Below are positions 5,643 to 14,269 of a DNA stretch of 16,524 nucleotides, piece by piece (positions within the stretch are counted from its first letter, which is position 1; each line of letters opens with the position of its first letter). Source of the DNA: Clostridiales bacterium (GTDB taxonomy: Bacteria; Bacillota; Clostridia; Oscillospirales; Oscillospiraceae); the NCBI GenBank assembly GCA_004556965.1, contig SFFE01000025.1:1-16524 (forward strand), read 5' to 3'. Below the pieces are notes generated by a model. It worked only from the letters and a program-made list of their open reading frames with translations. It did not search any database and had not been told where the DNA came from. The position numbers were made by a program, and so were the translations under genes.

Positions 5643-6925
5643 GTCCCGTCGCCTCCTTCCGCCGGTTCCGGCAGCACGCGCACGACGAGCTTGACGATGC
5701 GCTTTTGCTTCATGCCGGAGATGCGCACCTCCAGCCCGTGATAGCAGAACGCGTCGCGCTCCTTCGGAATGTCGGCAAACTGCTCATACGTCCACTCGCC
5801 GAGCAGCTTATACTGCAATTCCTCATCGTCCTCCGGATCCTCGAAGCCGAGCCGGTCGAACACCTCGCCCACCGTCAGCTCCGCGTCCGCCTCGAAGCGA
5901 CCGCCGCCGAGCGGCACAAAGCTCTCCTCCACAAGATCGTCCTCGTCCCAGATCTCGCCCACCAGCTCCTCAACGATGTCCTCCACCGTAACGATGCCGA
6001 GCGTCCCGCCGTAGTTGTCGGTGACGATGGCGAGATTCATCTTGCGGCGGCTCATTTCGGGGAGCAGGTCGTCGATGTCCTTACTGTGGTGCACAAACAT
6101 CGCCTCGTCCAGCAGCGGACGGATATCCTGTACCGGCCCGTGGTTGGCGATGCAGGCCTTGATGTACTTGCGGATCTGCAGAATGCCGATGATGTTATCG
6201 ACGCTGCCCTCATACACAGGCAAGCGGCTGTGCCGCTGCTCGCGGATGTAGGCCATGATCTCCTCCGGGCTGTCCTCCACGTCCACGGCGGCCACGTCCA
6301 CGCGCGCGGTGAGCACGCTCTCGACCGGGATGTCCGCAAACTCCAGCGCGGAGCTCATCAGCTCGCCGCGCTCAGCGGTGATCTCGCCCTCATCGGTCAT
6401 GTTCTCGATGATGTCATACAGCTCATCCTCCGTCACCGTGACCTCCGGGTCGCCGTGCGTGAGCTTCGCCGCGCCCTCGCCGATCTTGGTCAGCACATAG
6501 GAAAGCGGCGTGAAAATGAGCATAAAAAAGCACAGCGAATCAGCAGTTGCCAATGCCAACCGCTCGCTGTATTTTTTTGCGATGCTCTTCGGGAGCATCT
6601 CGCCTATGAAGAACACGACGATCGTGGTCACCAGCGTACCGATGGTCACGGCGGACACGCCCCACCTGCGCGTCACCAGCACCGTGACATACGCTGCGGT
6701 GGTGAGGTGGATGATGTTCGTTCCGATCAGAATGGTGGAGATCGCCTTGTCAAAATTGTCTAATACGTACAGCACCTTTTCTGCGTGGCGGGAGCCACGC
6801 TCCTCACGCGCCTTGATTCGGATTCGACTGACCGAAGCAAACGCCGTCTCCATCAGCGCGAAATACGCCGCGCCGCAGAGCAGCAAAAGAATTATAAGGC
6901 CGGACAATCGACTGCCCTCATCCAT
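5639..6925 (-). CDS. CNNM/HlyC-family membrane protein with CBS pair (diverged copy)
   Basis: A 428-residue paralogue of the next gene with the same order: DUF21 membrane domain (about 1-150), CBS pair (about 203-330; SRLPVYEGSVDNIIG and VTDNYGGTLGIVTVEDIVEE), and CorC_HlyC domain (about 345-420). Its membrane motifs differ: YFALMETAFASVS (21-33) in place of the serine-rich FFSASEMAYSSS, ILIGTNIIHL (65-74) in place of ILIGNNLVNI, and IGEMLPK (107-113) in place of FGETIPK. The pair overlaps by ATGA, suggesting coupled synthesis and perhaps a heterodimer, since CNNM proteins act as dimers. AGGAG lies 14 bases before the ATG, a long spacing, but two in-frame stops directly upstream exclude an earlier start. 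A promoter and leader hairpin precede it. Family is certain; transport activity is unproven. Confidence 0.92.
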   Translation of the reverse strand: MDEGSRLSGLIILLLLCGAAYFALMETAFASVSRIRIKAREERGSRHAEKVLYVLDNFDKAISTILIGTNIIHLTTAAYVTVLVTRRWGVSAVTIGTLVTTIVVFFIGEMLPKSIAKKYSERLALATADSLCFFMLIFTPLSYVLTKIGEGAAKLTHGDPEVTVTEDELYDIIENMTDEGEITAERGELMSSALEFADIPVESVLTARVDVAAVDVEDSPEEIMAYIREQRHSRLPVYEGSVDNIIGILQIRKYIKACIANHGPVQDIRPLLDEAMFVHHSKDIDDLLPEMSRRKMNLAIVTDNYGGTLGIVTVEDIVEELVGEIWDEDDLVEESFVPLGGGRFEADAELTVGEVFDRLGFEDPEDDEELQYKLLGEWTYEQFADIPKERDAFCYHGLEVRISGMKQKRIVKLVVRVLPEPAEGGDGT

Positions 6926-6954
6926 AACGGATCATCACACTCCTGATTGGTTCC

Positions 6955-6977
6955 CTGCGCCGGGGGCGCCGGCGCAG
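6955..6977 (-). other. Leader hairpin ahead of the CNNM pair
   Basis: Perfect 9-base arms CTGCGCCGG (6955-6963) and CCGGCGCAG (6969-6977) surround a 5-base loop. There is no U-run, and it lies between the promoter (7015-7043) and the Shine-Dalgarno of the first CNNM gene. It is therefore a leader structure rather than a dnaE terminator. Whether it regulates is unknown. Confidence 0.55.
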
Positions 6978-7014
6978 TCCATTTTCCACATCCGGGAAGG
7001 ATGCAATTAGCGTT

Positions 7015-7043
7015 ACTATACCATACGCGGCCGGCGGCGTCAA
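7015..7043 (-). promoter_or_regulatory. Sigma-A type promoter of the CNNM gene pair
   Basis: Minus-strand TTGACG (7038-7043), a 17-base spacer and TATAGT (7015-7020). The -35 box begins directly after the dnaE stop codon (7045-7047). No terminator separates dnaE from the CNNM genes, so they can be transcribed both from here and by read-through from the dnaE operon. Confidence 0.75.
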
Positions 7044-7044
7044 T

Positions 7045-10000
7045 CTATTTCACGACGACGTTCTCCGCGCCCGCGATCTCCCGCAGCTCCTGCACGAACG
7101 CCTCGTGGATGAGACAGTGCGCCCCGGCACGCTTGCCGGTGTCCTCGAAATACAGCACGAGCTGCTCCTGACCGGGAAACATCTGCAGCACCAGCTCGAT
7201 GCGGTGCATTTCCGGGCAGTCCCGGCCCGGCAGACGCACCCAGAGCCGGCGCGGCTGCTGCGGCGCGGGCGCAGGCGCACGCTCCTGCTCCGCTGCGCGC
7301 AGGGACGCCTCCTCCAGCGGGCGGATGGAGTCCACCATGAGCTGCGGCTCCTTCTCGTCGCGCACGGAGATGCGCCCGGCGATCAGCAGCGGCGCGTTGT
7401 CGCGGATGTACCCGCCGCCCTGATCGAGCGCCTTCTGAAACGCGATCAGCTCCATGCTGCCGGAGTCGTCCTCGAGCTGGATGTACGTCATAAGCGTGTT
7501 GCTACGCGTGGTGCGCGTCTTGCTGCCCGTCACGATGCCCGCGACGGTGACGCGCTGGTTGTCGCGGAAGCGGTGCGCGCTGTCCTCCGCTGCAAAGTCG
7601 CTCAAAATCGCGCCGATCGGCGCCGCGCCTGCGCGGCGCGCCAGCTCCCGGTATTCGTCCATCGGGTGCCCGGAGAGATACAGCCCCGTCGCCTCGCGCT
7701 CCATGGCCATGATCTCCTGCCGCGTAAACTCCGCCACGTCCGGCAGCACCAGCGCGGCGGGCGCGGGCACGTCGTCCTGCTCGCTGTCGAGCGCCATGCC
7801 GAACAGATCCATCTGCCCGGCGATGTTCGCGCGCCCCTCGGCGGCCACGCCGTCGAGCACGCGGTCAACCACCTGCATGAGCGCCTTGCGCTTGTAGCCC
7901 ATGCTGTCGAAGCACCCGGCGCGGATGAGACTTTCCACCGCGCGGCGGTTCAGCTCGTGTCCGTTCATGCGGCGGCAGAACTCGTCGAACGCCGTGAAGG
8001 GTCCGTTCTGCTCGCGCTCGCGCATGAGCGCATGAATAAACCCGCGCCCGATGTTCTTGATCGCCACCAGCCCGAAGCGCAGGTTCTCGCCCACGACGGT
8101 GAAATCCGCGTCGGACTCGTTCACGTCCGGCGGCAGCAGCCGGATGCCAAGCTCCCGGCACTCGGCGATGTATTCCGCCACCTTCGCGCTGCTGTCGAGC
8201 ACGCTCGTGAGCAGCGCCGCCATGTATTCGCGCGGAAAATGGCGCTTCATGTACGCCGTGCGGTAGGCGACGATGGCATACGACACCGCGTGCGCCTTGT
8301 TGAAGGCGTAGCTCGCAAAGTCCAGAATCTCGTCGTAGATGCTGTTGGCCACGTCCTCCGGCACGCCGTTTGCCACCGCCCCGCAAATGTTTCTCGACGC
8401 GTCGCCGTGAATGAACGCCTCGCGCTCCTTTTTGATCTCCTTTTCCTTCTTTTTCGACATCGCGCGGCGGATCAGGTCGGCCTGGCCGAGCGAGAAGCCC
8501 GCGAGCTTCCGGAAAATTTCGATGACCTGCTCCTGATATACGATGCAGCCGTAGGTGACGGAGAGAATCGGCTCGAGCAGCGGGTGCTTGTAGACGATCT
8601 TGTCCGGGTGCGCGGAGCACTCCAGAAAGCGCGGGATGCTGTCCATCGGCCCGGGGCGGTAGAGCGCGATCACGGCGGTGATATCCTCAATACTCTTGGG
8701 CTTGAGTCCCGTGCACACGCCGGTCATGCCCGTGCTTTCGAGCTGGAACACGCCCTCCGTGCGCCCGGCGGCGAGCATCTCGAACGTTTCGGGGTCGTCC
8801 TCCGGGATCTGCTCCACGGCGAAGCCCGGCACGCTGCGGCGCACCAGCCGCGCCGCGTCCTCCAGCACCGTGAGGTTGCGCAGGCCGAGAAAGTCCATTT
8901 TCAGCAGCCCCAGCTCCTCCAGCGTCGTCATCGGGAACTGGCAGACCACGGACTCGTCGTTTTTCGCCAGCGGTACATATTCGTACACCGGCTTTTCCGT
9001 GATGACCACGCCCGCCGCGTGCGTGGAGGCGTGGCGCGGCGTGCCCTCCAGGGCGCGCGCCGTGTCAATCAGCTTGTGCAGACGCTCGTCGGAGTCGTAC
9101 ATCTCGCGCAGCGGCTTGGAGAGTTTCAAAGCCTCGTCCAGCGTCATGTTCAGCGTGCTGGGAACCTGCTTTGCCACCGCATCCGTCTCCGCATACGTGA
9201 GATTCAGCGCGCGCCCCACGTCGCGGATGGCGGCTCTGGCCGCCATGGTGCCGAACGTGACGATCTGCGCCACGTGGTCGGAGCCGTATTTTCGGTTTAC
9301 ATAATCTATAACCTCGCCCCGGCGGTTCACGCAGAAGTCCACGTCGATATCCGGCATGCTCACGCGTTCGGGGTTGAGGAAGCGTTCAAAATACAGGCTG
9401 TATTTCATCGGATCGACGTCCGTGATGCCGAGACAGTAGGACACGACGCTGCCCGCCGCGCTGCCGCGCCCCGGGCCGACGGGGATCTTCTGGCTCTTGG
9501 CGTAGCCGATGAAGTCACTCACGATGAGGAAGTAGTCCACGAACCCCATCCGGCGGATCATGTTCAGCTCGTAGTCGAGCTGACGGCGCACCTCCGGCCG
9601 GCCGTCGCCGTAGCGGCGCTGGAAGCCCTCGTTACAGCGCTTCGTGAGATAGGCGTCGCTGTCGGTCTCGCCCGCGGGCAGGAGAAAGCGCGGCAGGTGA
9701 TAGTGGCCGAAGGTGAAGTTGAAATTGCAGCGCTCGGCGATCTTCTGCGTGTTGTCCGCCGCCTCCGGGAGTTCCGGAAACAGCGCGCGCATCTCGTCCT
9801 CGCTTTTGAGATAAAATTCGTCGTTGGCAAAGCGCATCCGGTCCGGGTCGTCCACGGTCTTGCCCATCTGGATGCACATGAGCACATCCTGATAGTAGGC
9901 GTCCTTCCGCTCCAGATAGTGCGCGTCGTTCGTCACGACGACGGGGATGCCCGTCTCACGGTGGATGCGCAGCATGCCCTGCGCGGCCTGTGCCTCGTCC

Positions 10001-10539
10001 GCAAGGCCGTGGTTCTGCAGCTCCAGATAGAAATTGTCCGCGCCGAAGAGCGCAGACAGCTCCAGCGCCTTGGCCTTCGCGCCCTCATAGTCGCCGCGCA
10101 GCAGCATGCGCGGGATCGCGCCCGCGACGCAGCCGGAAAGGCAGATCAGCCCCTCGGCGTGCGCATGCAGCAGCGGCCAGTCGATGCGCGGCTTGATGTA
10201 AAACCCGTCGGTGAACGCGGCGGACACGAGATAGCACAGGTTGCGGTAGCCCGTCTCGTTTTGGCAGAGGAGAATCAGATGCGTGTATTCGCTGTCCACG
10301 CCGTATTCCCGGTCGGTGCGGCCGCGCGGCGCGACGTACACCTCGCAGCCGATGATCGGCTTGAGTCCCGCCGCGCACGCCGCCTTGTAAAACGCGACCG
10401 CGCCGTACATCACGCCATGATCCGTGATCGCCACGGCGCTCTGCCCCAGTTCCTTTGCGCGCGCGACAAGCCGCTCGATGCGGCACGCGCCGTCGAGCAG
10501 GCTGTATTCACTGTGTACATGCAGATGTGTAAACGCCAT
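7045..10539 (-). CDS. dnaE: DNA polymerase III subunit alpha (DnaE)
   Basis: An 1164-residue C-family replicative polymerase that extends DNA at the fork. The N-terminal PHP domain (1-about 275) keeps all nine usual metal-ligand positions: H7, H9, D16, H41, E66, H87, C137, D205 and H207. The palm includes GPGRGSAAGSVVSYCLGI (355-372), catalytic D397 and D399 in PDIDVDF and the third aspartate D549 in KMDFLGLRNL. The finger region contains YQEQVIEIFRKLAGFSLGQAD (668-688). A helix-hairpin-helix region is followed by a probable clamp-binding motif QMDLF (909-913), an OB fold (about 994-1070, RVTVAGIVTGSKTRTTRSN) and a C-terminal domain. No DnaQ-type exonuclease is inserted, so this is DnaE rather than PolC. 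The start has AAGGAG overlapping the whiA stop, nine bases after it. It ends the hprK-whiA operon. Confidence 0.98.
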   Translation of the reverse strand: MAFTHLHVHSEYSLLDGACRIERLVARAKELGQSAVAITDHGVMYGAVAFYKAACAAGLKPIIGCEVYVAPRGRTDREYGVDSEYTHLILLCQNETGYRNLCYLVSAAFTDGFYIKPRIDWPLLHAHAEGLICLSGCVAGAIPRMLLRGDYEGAKAKALELSALFGADNFYLELQNHGLADEAQAAQGMLRIHRETGIPVVVTNDAHYLERKDAYYQDVLMCIQMGKTVDDPDRMRFANDEFYLKSEDEMRALFPELPEAADNTQKIAERCNFNFTFGHYHLPRFLLPAGETDSDAYLTKRCNEGFQRRYGDGRPEVRRQLDYELNMIRRMGFVDYFLIVSDFIGYAKSQKIPVGPGRGSAAGSVVSYCLGITDVDPMKYSLYFERFLNPERVSMPDIDVDFCVNRRGEVIDYVNRKYGSDHVAQIVTFGTMAARAAIRDVGRALNLTYAETDAVAKQVPSTLNMTLDEALKLSKPLREMYDSDERLHKLIDTARALEGTPRHASTHAAGVVITEKPVYEYVPLAKNDESVVCQFPMTTLEELGLLKMDFLGLRNLTVLEDAARLVRRSVPGFAVEQIPEDDPETFEMLAAGRTEGVFQLESTGMTGVCTGLKPKSIEDITAVIALYRPGPMDSIPRFLECSAHPDKIVYKHPLLEPILSVTYGCIVYQEQVIEIFRKLAGFSLGQADLIRRAMSKKKEKEIKKEREAFIHGDASRNICGAVANGVPEDVANSIYDEILDFASYAFNKAHAVSYAIVAYRTAYMKRHFPREYMAALLTSVLDSSAKVAEYIAECRELGIRLLPPDVNESDADFTVVGENLRFGLVAIKNIGRGFIHALMREREQNGPFTAFDEFCRRMNGHELNRRAVESLIRAGCFDSMGYKRKALMQVVDRVLDGVAAEGRANIAGQMDLFGMALDSEQDDVPAPAALVLPDVAEFTRQEIMAMEREATGLYLSGHPMDEYRELARRAGAAPIGAILSDFAAEDSAHRFRDNQRVTVAGIVTGSKTRTTRSNTLMTYIQLEDDSGSMELIAFQKALDQGGGYIRDNAPLLIAGRISVRDEKEPQLMVDSIRPLEEASLRAAEQERAPAPAPQQPRRLWVRLPGRDCPEMHRIELVLQMFPGQEQLVLYFEDTGKRAGAHCLIHEAFVQELREIAGAENVVVK

Positions 10540-10548
10540 AACGACTCC

Positions 10549-11448
10549 TTATTCGTCCTCCGGGTGAAACTCCACGATCTTTTTCAGCCGGTAGCTCAGG
10601 CAGCTTTTCGTCACCGGCGGGTAGGACAGCACGGCGAGGTCGGCCAGGCTGGCCTCGGGATTTGCAATGCGCAGCAGTGCCGCCTCCTGCAGCTTCTCCG
10701 GCAGCACATCCAGCCCATATTCCCGCTCGATGCGCTTGATGGCGTTGAGCTGCTCCTGCGCCGCTGCGACCACCTTGTCCGCGTTCGCGGTGTCGCAGTT
10801 GACCTTGCGGTTGATGGAGTTGTTCATCGACTTCTCCACCTTGGCGGACATGATGCCCATGGCCGCGTGCGACGCGCCGAGCGTCGTGAGCAGATCTTCG
10901 ATGGCTTCGGATTTCTTGAAATAGAGAATGTAGTTCCCGCCCCGGCTGATCTCGCGCGGCTGAAAGCCCATCTCCGCGAGGATGGAATACGCCTCACGGC
11001 TGACGCTGTAGTGCGCGGTGATCAGCTCCAGATGATAGTTCTTGTTCGGGTCGGTCACGCTGCCGCCCGCGAGAAACGCCCCGCGCAAAAACGACACGCG
11101 GCAGCACTCCTCCTCCAGCACGCCGAGGTTGATGTGGTGCGAGAGTGTGCGGCCGACCTCCGCGCCGAAGGCGGAGAAAATGACTTCGATCGCGGCCGGG
11201 TCCGTGATGGTCAGCACGAAGCGGCCGCCGGACTTCTCCGTGTCCGCGTCGAACCGCACGCCGAACGCGCGGTGAAACAGCTTGGGCAGCCGCGCGGCGA
11301 ACGGCTCGCTCGCCGTGACGATGCGGATCTCCCGTGGGGTGTATGTATGGCTGTAGAGCAGCACGCCGTAGGCCTCCGCCACCGCGCAGCAGCGGCGCGA
11401 GACCGGCGCGCGGCACAGCTCGGCTTTCACTTCGGATGAAAAAGACAT
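10549..11448 (-). CDS. whiA: DNA-binding regulator WhiA
   Basis: A 299-residue protein of the WhiA family, which controls sporulation and division genes in actinobacteria and influences division and chromosome segregation in Bacillus. The N-terminal part (about 1-185) is the degenerate LAGLIDADG homing-endonuclease-like fold: the motif appears as FLRGAFLAGGSVTDP (120-134), without nuclease activity in known relatives. A linker with SINRKVNCDTANADK (211-225) leads to the C-terminal helix-turn-helix domain (about 230-295; SLADLAVLSYPPVTKSCLSYR). Length matches the family (about 300-320). The start has GGAGG inside the 13-base gap after yvcK. Its position after yvcK is the standard Firmicutes arrangement; dnaE follows. 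Confidence 0.96.
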   Translation of the reverse strand: MSFSSEVKAELCRAPVSRRCCAVAEAYGVLLYSHTYTPREIRIVTASEPFAARLPKLFHRAFGVRFDADTEKSGGRFVLTITDPAAIEVIFSAFGAEVGRTLSHHINLGVLEEECCRVSFLRGAFLAGGSVTDPNKNYHLELITAHYSVSREAYSILAEMGFQPREISRGGNYILYFKKSEAIEDLLTTLGASHAAMGIMSAKVEKSMNNSINRKVNCDTANADKVVAAAQEQLNAIKRIEREYGLDVLPEKLQEAALLRIANPEASLADLAVLSYPPVTKSCLSYRLKKIVEFHPEDE

Positions 11449-11461
11449 GGCTTCCTCCGGG

Positions 11462-12466
11462 TCAATCGTAAATTTGCGTCTCCGCGCGGGCGCGGTAGAG
11501 CCACATCAGCTCGCGTGCGAGCGTCTCCGGGTCGTGGCGTACCAGATCGCCCGTGACGCGCGCGACCGGCGCGTGGAAGATCTCCACACCGAGCCGCGTC
11601 GTGCATTCCGGGTCGAGCCGAACCGGCTCCGCGCCCTCGGCGGCGTACTTCTGCAGCACCGGCTCCGGGATCGGGCTGCTGTTGGCCAGACACAGTGAGA
11701 ACAAATGCTCGCCGGAGTGGTCGAACAGCGCGCGGATGTGGTCGGCGGCGGTATAGCCCTCCGTCTCCCCGTCCTGCGTCATAACATTTAATATGTACAC
11801 CTTCAGCGCGTTCGACTCCGCCACCGCGCGCGCCACGCCGTCGGTAAGCAGGTTCGGCAGAATGCTGGTGTAGAGACTGCCGGGGCCGATCACAATGAGG
11901 TCGGCCGCACGGATGGCCTCCAGCGCTTCGGGCACGGCGGCGGGGCGCTCCGGCTCCAGATATACGCGGGCGATGCGCCGGTCGGCGCCGTGCTTCATCC
12001 CGGCGATCTTCGACTCGCCGACGACGGTGGCGCCGTCGTCAAACTCCGCGATGAGCCGGACGTTTTCGTTCGACACGGGCAGCACCCGCCCGGTGATGGC
12101 GAGCACGTCGCTCATGCGGCGCACGGCCTCCTCAAAGCTGGCGGACATATCGTTGAGCGCCGCGAGCACGAGATTGCCGAGACTCTGCCCCGTGAGACGG
12201 CCCTCGGAAAAGCGGTAGCTCATGAGCCGCTCCATGGTCGGCTCGGTGTTCGCGAGCGCGCAGATGCAGTTGCGCACGTCGCCCGGCGGCGGCATACCGA
12301 GTTCCCGCCGCAGCACGCCGGAGCCGCCCCCGTCGTCCGCCACGGTGACGACGGCGGTGATGCGGCTCGTGTAGCGCTTGAGACCGCGCAGCATGGTCGA
12401 AAGCCCCGTTCCGCCGCCGATGGCGACGACGCGGGGCTGCGACGGAAAGTAGCGTTTGCCGTCCAT
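11462..12466 (-). CDS. yvcK: YvcK/CofD-like gluconeogenesis and cell-envelope factor
   Basis: A 334-residue protein of the YvcK group within the CofD-like fold. In Bacillus, YvcK is needed for growth on gluconeogenic carbon sources, affects cell shape and binds UDP-sugars; it is not a coenzyme F420 enzyme despite the fold. Visible motifs are the nucleotide-binding GGGTGLS (17-23), DDGGGSG (44-50), GDVRNC (62-67), GPGSLYTS (194-201) and NVMTQDGET (227-235). The length is typical. The start ATG follows the rapZ stop with one base between (TGATATG), indicating coupled translation. The rapZ-yvcK-whiA cluster is conserved in Firmicutes, and location with murB agrees with an envelope role. Confidence 0.95.
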   Translation of the reverse strand: MDGKRYFPSQPRVVAIGGGTGLSTMLRGLKRYTSRITAVVTVADDGGGSGVLRRELGMPPPGDVRNCICALANTEPTMERLMSYRFSEGRLTGQSLGNLVLAALNDMSASFEEAVRRMSDVLAITGRVLPVSNENVRLIAEFDDGATVVGESKIAGMKHGADRRIARVYLEPERPAAVPEALEAIRAADLIVIGPGSLYTSILPNLLTDGVARAVAESNALKVYILNVMTQDGETEGYTAADHIRALFDHSGEHLFSLCLANSSPIPEPVLQKYAAEGAEPVRLDPECTTRLGVEIFHAPVARVTGDLVRHDPETLARELMWLYRARAETQIYD

Positions 12467-12467
12467 A

Positions 12468-13328
12468 TCAGCTCTTGCTCAGGTCGCGGTTGACGAGCCG
12501 GACGTCCTCATCCCGCTCCGCCAGGTGATCGGCCAGCGCCTTGGCCACGGCCACGCTGCGGTGCCGCCCGCCGGTGCAGCCGATGCCGATCGTCACGGCA
12601 TAGCGCCCCTCCTCGGCATACTGCGGCAGGAGGAAGTCGATCATGCCGGTCAGCCGGTTGAGGAAGTCCTTCGCCGTGTCGCTGCGCAGGACGTAGGCCT
12701 GTACCGGCTCGTCCATGCCGGATTGCGGCCGCAGCTCCTCCACGTAATACGGGTTCGGCAGAAAGCGCACGTCGAACACCAGATCAGCGTCCATCGGGAT
12801 GCCGTACTTAAAGCCGAAGGACACGACGTTCACCAGAATGTCGCGCCGCTTCTGATCGCCGACGAAGAAGCCGTAGATCCGGTGCTGCAGCATGGCGAGC
12901 GTCAGCCCCGTGGTGTTGAGCACATAATCCGCGCGCTCGCGCACGGGGCGCAGCAGCTCCGCCTCGCGCCGCACGGCCTCCTGAATGGAGCAGCCGTCCG
13001 ACGCCAGCGGGTGCGGCCGGCGCGACTCCTTGTAGCGCTGGACGATCGTGCCCTCGCTCGCCTCGACGTACAGAATGCGGTAGTGCACGCCCATGCAATA
13101 CAACTCGTCGAGCGCGTCGAACAGCTCCGTGAAGCTCGCCTGCCCGCGGATGTCCGTCACGAGCGCGACGCGCTCATACCGCCCGCGCGTGGCAAGGCAC
13201 AGCTCCGCGAACTTCGTCAGCAGCGCGGTCGGCAGATTGTCCACGCAGTAAAATTCCAGGTCCTCCAGAACGTCCGCCGCGCGGCTCTTTCCCGCGCCGG
13301 ACAGCCCGGAAATAATCAAAAATTCCAT
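12468..13328 (-). CDS. rapZ: RapZ/YvcJ nucleotide-binding protein
   Basis: A 286-residue P-loop protein of the RapZ (YvcJ) family. In Enterobacteria RapZ directs RNase E to the GlmZ small RNA and senses glucosamine-6-phosphate. In Bacillus, YvcJ binds and hydrolyses nucleotides and affects competence; the RNA-adapter role should not be assumed here. Walker A is GLSGAGKS (8-15), DNLP is at 30-33, SFGFKYGIPMDADLVFDVRF spans 170-189, and the C-terminal signature GIGCTGGRHRSV lies at 248-259. It lies two bases after murB (TGACTATG) and one base before yvcK, within a tightly coupled operon. The length matches the family (about 285-295). Confidence 0.96.
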   Translation of the reverse strand: MEFLIISGLSGAGKSRAADVLEDLEFYCVDNLPTALLTKFAELCLATRGRYERVALVTDIRGQASFTELFDALDELYCMGVHYRILYVEASEGTIVQRYKESRRPHPLASDGCSIQEAVRREAELLRPVRERADYVLNTTGLTLAMLQHRIYGFFVGDQKRRDILVNVVSFGFKYGIPMDADLVFDVRFLPNPYYVEELRPQSGMDEPVQAYVLRSDTAKDFLNRLTGMIDFLLPQYAEEGRYAVTIGIGCTGGRHRSVAVAKALADHLAERDEDVRLVNRDLSKS

Positions 13329-13330
13329 AG

Positions 13331-14248
13331 TCAGCCTCGAATGATCTTTACTTCTGTTTCCAGCTCTATGCCCGACGTGCGCAGCACCTCGGCGCGGATG
13401 TGGTCGATCAGGCGCAGCACGTCGTCAAACGTCGCACCGCCGCGGTTGACCACGAAGCCCGCGTGCTTTTCGGACACCTGCGCCCCGCCGACGGTATAGC
13501 CCTTCAGTCCCGCCTGCTCAATGAGCGCGGCGGCGTAGCCGCCCACAGGCCGCTTGAACGTGCTGCCGGCGCTCGGCAGCTCCAGCGGCTGGCTGGCGCG
13601 GCGCTTTTCGCTCAGCTCCGCCATCCGCGCGCGGATGGCCGCCGGGTCGCCCGGCGTGAGGCGCAGCGTGCTCGCAAGGATCACCGCGCCCGTGTCAGAA
13701 AACCGGCTGTGCCGGTAGCCGAAGTCGTGCGCCGCGCCGTGCACCTCCCGTACCTCCAGCGACTCATCGAGATACTGCGTCGTCACGACGATGTCCTTCA
13801 TCTCGCCGCCGTAGGCGCCCGCGTTCATGGACACCGCCCCGCCGAGCGAGCCGGGGATGCCGTGCGCAAATTCCATGCCGCCAAGCCCGCAGGCGAGCGC
13901 CGTCTGCGCCAGCCGCGCGAGCGGGATGCCGCAGCCGGCCTGCAGCGTGTCCGGGCCGGTCTGCCCGGCCTCGGCCATATTGTCACCCATCTGGATCACA
14001 ATGCGGTTCAGTTCCGCGTCGGTCACGAGCAGGTTCGTGCCGTTGCCGATGATGAGCGGCGTCACGTCCGCGCTGCGCAGGATGCGGCAGAGCGCCGCCG
14101 TCTCCTCTGCGGAGGACGGCTGCGCCAGCGCGCGCGCCGGGCCGCCGATGCGGAATGAGCAGTGCGCGCGCATGGGTTCGTTTTCAAGGATGGTCAGCGC
14201 CGGGAGCTGCTCGCGCAGGCGGCGGACGACCGGATCAAGCTGATTCAT
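13331..14248 (-). CDS. murB: UDP-N-acetylmuramate dehydrogenase (MurB, type II)
   Basis: A 305-residue FAD enzyme that reduces UDP-GlcNAc-enolpyruvate to UDP-MurNAc with NADPH in the cytosolic peptidoglycan pathway. The FAD-binding region includes IIGNGTNLLV (66-75) and GGMEFAHGIPGSLGGAVSMN (123-142). The catalytic serine is in SAGSTFKRP (226-234, Ser229), an arginine is in YRHSRF (178-183), and the C-terminal catalytic glutamate is in ELETEVK (295-301, probably Glu298). The length and absence of the E. coli-type insert mark the short type II form. AGGAG lies seven bases before the ATG. A gap of 21 bases follows hprK, and two bases separate murB from rapZ. Confidence 0.97.
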   Translation of the reverse strand: MNQLDPVVRRLREQLPALTILENEPMRAHCSFRIGGPARALAQPSSAEETAALCRILRSADVTPLIIGNGTNLLVTDAELNRIVIQMGDNMAEAGQTGPDTLQAGCGIPLARLAQTALACGLGGMEFAHGIPGSLGGAVSMNAGAYGGEMKDIVVTTQYLDESLEVREVHGAAHDFGYRHSRFSDTGAVILASTLRLTPGDPAAIRARMAELSEKRRASQPLELPSAGSTFKRPVGGYAAALIEQAGLKGYTVGGAQVSEKHAGFVVNRGGATFDDVLRLIDHIRAEVLRTSGIELETEVKIIRG

Positions 14249-14269
14249 AAAACACTCCTGTTGATGGAT

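Noticed and set aside
4149..5741. Long plus-strand open frames opposite the CNNM genes and the permease (also 664-1770 and 5705-6763)
   Set aside because: Low-complexity Arg/His/Asp-rich translations with no Shine-Dalgarno site or domain. They are shadows of the real minus-strand genes.
6955..6977. Hairpin considered as the dnaE terminator
   Set aside because: No U-run follows on the minus strand, and it lies downstream of the CNNM promoter, so it belongs to that leader.
7105..11439. A 1444-codon open frame on the plus strand opposite dnaE and whiA
   Set aside because: It is antisense to two certain genes, is rich in Arg/His/Ala/Gly, lacks recognisable domains, and is the expected mirror of GC-rich codon bias.
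11462..12466. Annotation of the yvcK gene as a coenzyme F420 enzyme (CofD)
   Set aside because: Context with rapZ and whiA, the length, and the GGGTGLS and DDGGGSG motifs identify the YvcK group; no other F420 genes are present.
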